Shown here in pieces: positions 21,878 through 24,164 of a DNA stretch of 24,164 bases. The position numbers were made by a program, and so were the translations under genes. Numbering within the stretch: position 1 is the stretch's first letter; every line of letters starts with the position of its first letter. This DNA comes from Spirochaetaceae bacterium (lineage in GTDB: Bacteria > Spirochaetota > Spirochaetia > SZUA-6 > Bin103): positions 1 through 24,164 of the forward strand of contig JAPPKD010000194.1 of NCBI GenBank assembly GCA_028820215.1. The letters are read 5' to 3'. The notes beneath the pieces are model-generated. The model did no database searches. It worked only from the letters and a program-made list of their open reading frames with translations, and was not told the DNA's origin.

Positions 21878-23290
21878 GTGGCCGACGCAGCGCCCTTGCA
21901 CTTCCGCGAGGAGACCGACTCGCTCGGCCCGGTACGGGTGCCGGCCGACCGTTACTGGGGGGCGCAGACCGAGCGGTCGCGCAACAACTTCCGCATCGGC
22001 GGCGAACGCATGCCGCTGGAGGTGGTGCGCGCCTTCGGGATCCTGAAGAAGGCGGCGGCGCTGGCCAACGCCGAGCTCGGCGTGCTGGAGGAGGGCAAGC
22101 GCGACCTGATCGTGGCCGCCTGCGACCAGCTCATCGCCGGCGAGCTGGACGACCACTTCCCGCTTGTCGTCTGGCAGACCGGCTCCGGCACGCAGTCGAA
22201 CATGAACGTCAACGAGGTAATCTCCAACCGCGCCATCGAACTGGCCGGCGGCGTGCTCGGCAGCAAGACGCCCATCCACCCCAACGACGACGTCAACCGC
22301 TCGCAGTCCTCGAACGACACCTTCCCCACCGCCATGCACATCGCCGCCGTCACGGCGCTGCGCGAAAGCCTGCTGCCGGCTGCGACCGCGCTGCAGGAGG
22401 AGCTGGAGGCCAAGCGCGAAGCGTTCGCCCGAATCGTCAAGATCGGCCGCACGCACCTGATGGACGCGGTGCCGCTGACCCTGGGCCAGGAGTTCTCCGG
22501 CTACGTCGAGCAGGTCAGGCGCGGCCGGGAACGGGTCGAGCGCGCGCTGCCGGACCTGCACGAGCTGGCGCTGGGCGGCACCGCGGTCGGCACCGGGCTG
22601 AACGCGCCGCCCGGCTTTGCCGAGCGAGTGGCCGCCTGGATCGCCCGCCTCACCGGCCATCCGTTCGTCAGCGCGCCCAACAAGTTCGAGGCGCTGGCCG
22701 CCCACGACGCGATCCTGGAGGCGTCCGGCGCCCTGAAGACGCTGGCGGCGGCGCTGATGAAGATCGCCAACGACATCCGCTGGCTCGGCTCGGGACCGCG
22801 CTCCGGGCTCGGCGAGCTGCGGCTTCCGGAGAACGAGCCCGGCAGCTCGATCATGCCGGGCAAGGTCAACCCCACCCAGTGCGAGGCGCTGACCATGGTG
22901 TGCGCCCGCGTGTTCGGCAACGACACCGCCATCACCGTGGCCGGCGCCTCCGGCAACTTCGAGCTCAACGTCTTCAAGCCCGTGCTGATCGACAGCCTGC
23001 TGCAGTCCATCCGCCTGCTCGCCGACGGCATGAACAGCTTCACCGAGCACTGCGTCACCGGCATCGAAGCGGACGCCGATCGGATCGACGAGCTGGTGCA
23101 GCGCTCGCTCATGCTGGTGACCGCCCTCAACCCGCACATCGGCTACGACAACGCCGCGACCATCGCCAAGACCGCCCACCGCGAAGGCATCACCTTGCGC
23201 GAGGCCGCGGTCGCGAGCGGCCACCTGACCGCCGAGCAGTACGACCTATGGGTCCGCCCCGAAGTGATGACTGGCACCGAATCGACGTGA
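21878..23290 (+). CDS. fumC: Fumarate hydratase, class II
   Basis: A 470-residue fumarase of the aspartase/fumarase superfamily, homotetrameric in the family, hydrating fumarate to malate without an iron-sulfur cluster. [16 protein letters not shown] (99-114), [11 protein letters not shown] (144-154) and the catalytic His193 in KIGRTHLMD line the site. The superfamily signature [11 protein letters not shown] (322-332) carries the catalytic Ser. [10 protein letters not shown] near the C-terminus fits fumarase, not aspartase. The start is GTG at 21878, one base after the mdh stop, with GGAG in the mdh end as ribosome site. Fumarase and malate dehydrogenase being cotranscribed puts consecutive TCA steps under one control. 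Confidence 0.95.
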   Translation: MADAAPLHFREETDSLGPVRVPADRYWGAQTERSRNNFRIGGERMPLEVVRAFGILKKAAALANAELGVLEEGKRDLIVAACDQLIAGELDDHFPLVVWQTGSGTQSNMNVNEVISNRAIELAGGVLGSKTPIHPNDDVNRSQSSNDTFPTAMHIAAVTALRESLLPAATALQEELEAKREAFARIVKIGRTHLMDAVPLTLGQEFSGYVEQVRRGRERVERALPDLHELALGGTAVGTGLNAPPGFAERVAAWIARLTGHPFVSAPNKFEALAAHDAILEASGALKTLAAALMKIANDIRWLGSGPRSGLGELRLPENEPGSSIMPGKVNPTQCEALTMVCARVFGNDTAITVAGASGNFELNVFKPVLIDSLLQSIRLLADGMNSFTEHCVTGIEADADRIDELVQRSLMLVTALNPHIGYDNAATIAKTAHREGITLREAAVASGHLTAEQYDLWVRPEVMTGTEST

Positions 23291-23294
23291 CCTC

Positions 23295-24002
23295 GTGACC
23301 TCGGCCGGCTCGTCGGAGTTCGTGGACTCCCGTGTGCGCTGCCTATTTCGCCACGACCAGAAAGGCCGCATCACGTTCGCAAACGAACATGTTGGTGTCC
23401 GCGCTCCTCGTTTCTTCCTCACGCGGACACCAGCCGCGGCATGTTGGCGTTTTCGCGATGATCTGTCGGCGGCGATCGCCGACCGGATCGAGGAGCAATG
23501 TCGCGAGGAGCCCACCTGCGCGGACCTGCAGGAGCCGCCACGGCATGCCCGGTGCTACCGAGCGCTCTTGGAGGCCGACATGCCGATCGAGCGGGAGTGG
23601 ATCGGCCCGGCGTACCGGTTTACGCGACCCATCGCCGCACCCGCAGGGGCAATCGTGGCCATCACTCCCATGAACACCCATCTGCTCGTCCCCGACTTCG
23701 CGGACTGGCTGCCGGACACCGGTCGGTGCGATCCTATGGTCGCCCTCCTACGCGAGGGGAGAGTAGTCTCGCTCTGCGCGAGCGTGCGGATCACACCCGC
23801 GGCGCATGAGGCCGGAGTGGAGACCTTGACCGCCTTTCGCGGGTGCGGCTTTGCCGCCGACGTGGTGGCCGCGTGGGCGCGTGCCGTTCGCAAGATGGGA
23901 GCCGAGCCCTTCTACAGCACTTCATGGGAGAACACCGCCTCGCAAGCGGTCGCCAGAAAGCTCGGACTCATGCTGTTCGGATCCGACTTCCACTTGACGT
24001 GA
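23295..24002 (+). CDS. GNAT family N-acetyltransferase
   Basis: A 235-residue acetyl-CoA-dependent transferase. The N-terminal half has family phrases, VRCLFRHDQKGRI (14-26) and APRFFLTRTP (37-46). The GNAT core in the last 80 residues contains EAGVETLTAFRGCGFAADVV, where R-G-x-G-F/A holds the acetyl-CoA pyrophosphate, then FYSTSWENTASQAVARKLGL, a typical motif B. The acceptor is unknown; resistance or small-molecule detoxification are guesses. GTG at 23295 lies four bases after the fumC stop, so it may be read from the mdh-fumC transcript. Base composition falls (about 55% GC in 23341-23400, against clearly higher values around fumC), hinting at a different origin. Confidence 0.85.
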   Translation: MTSAGSSEFVDSRVRCLFRHDQKGRITFANEHVGVRAPRFFLTRTPAAACWRFRDDLSAAIADRIEEQCREEPTCADLQEPPRHARCYRALLEADMPIEREWIGPAYRFTRPIAAPAGAIVAITPMNTHLLVPDFADWLPDTGRCDPMVALLREGRVVSLCASVRITPAAHEAGVETLTAFRGCGFAADVVAAWARAVRKMGAEPFYSTSWENTASQAVARKLGLMLFGSDFHLT

Positions 24003-24164
24003 ACTCGACGACAGCCGGCGCGCAGGCCGATCCCCTGTGTTCGGGCGAGATGCGGCATTCATGCGCTATGCAGAGCCTCCCATGAATGTGACGATCGATG
24101 AGCGCCTGACGCGCTCCTTAGAAACAAGCAGAATCAGGCAGTCTCCGGGACCAAGTTGAAGCCG
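24003..24164. other. Non-coding window end with a short hairpin
   Basis: No convincing gene is seen in these 162 bases. GAGCGC-CTGAC-GCGCTC (24100-24116) forms a six-pair hairpin followed by CTTAG, a poor terminator. CATTCATG (24055-24062) and CATGAATG (24081-24088) are inverted copies of each other. A 25-codon frame from 24082 has no support. Confidence 0.4.

Noticed and set aside
24082..24159. 25-codon open frame at the window end
   Set aside because: Too short, no ribosome site and no recognisable sequence.

Overview
The window is a gene-dense, very GC-rich stretch of bacterial chromosome carrying core metabolism. It encodes about 21 protein genes and one tRNA. I see no insertion sequence, phage gene, CRISPR array or defence system. 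My best guess for the source is an uncultured high-GC spirochaete (Spirochaetota). The reasons are a FlgM-like anti-sigma factor beside a Nif3/lspA/small-membrane-protein cluster, a PFK of the pyrophosphate type, and a HisE with a degraded HisI-like N-terminus. The phylum is inferred; the gene functions mostly rest on visible motifs.

Layout. Positions 1-557 (+) hold the 3' part of a polyprenol/diacylglycerol-kinase-like membrane protein with an internal frameshift. Next come a PPi-type phosphofructokinase (573-1778, +), a divergent dicarboxylate/amino-acid symporter (1769-2986, -) and GalU (3008-3865, +). A family 2 glycosyltransferase (3760-4680, -) overlaps the galU 3' end tail to tail, and shikimate kinase (4693-5259, +) diverges from it. 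A minus-strand operon, PTS EIIA (PtsN-like) - hisA - hisE (7100 down to 5319), diverges from purL-purQ-nucleotidyltransferase (7131-11508, +). A 1-Cys peroxiredoxin, tRNA-Ala(GGC) and a HpcH/HpaI aldolase follow on the plus strand.

From 13188 to 18370 the minus strand carries two tight operons with a FlgM-like gene between them. One is nif3 - lspA - small membrane protein. The other is a folate operon, folE - folB/folP fusion - folK - pteridine-reductase-like SDR. A large glycoside-hydrolase-like protein (18436-20832, -) then diverges from mdh-fumC (+), and a GNAT acetyltransferase of lower GC closes the window.

How the genes work together. The folate operon covers GTP to 7,8-dihydropteroate, and its SDR has the Arg/Asp signature of FolM/PTR1 enzymes, so it may reduce dihydrofolate in place of a FolA-type DHFR. 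PurL and PurQ form one FGAM synthase made of separate synthetase and glutaminase subunits. Mdh and FumC catalyse consecutive TCA steps. Translational coupling by 4-base ATGA or GTGA overlaps recurs at purL/purQ/NTase, nif3/lspA/membrane protein and folE/folBP/folK/SDR. The most unusual items are the divergent DHPS fused to FolB with a repeat-built N-terminus, the FolM-like SDR, the relic HisI domain on HisE, the symporter lacking the family's substrate motif, and overlapping hairpins ahead of the tRNA.
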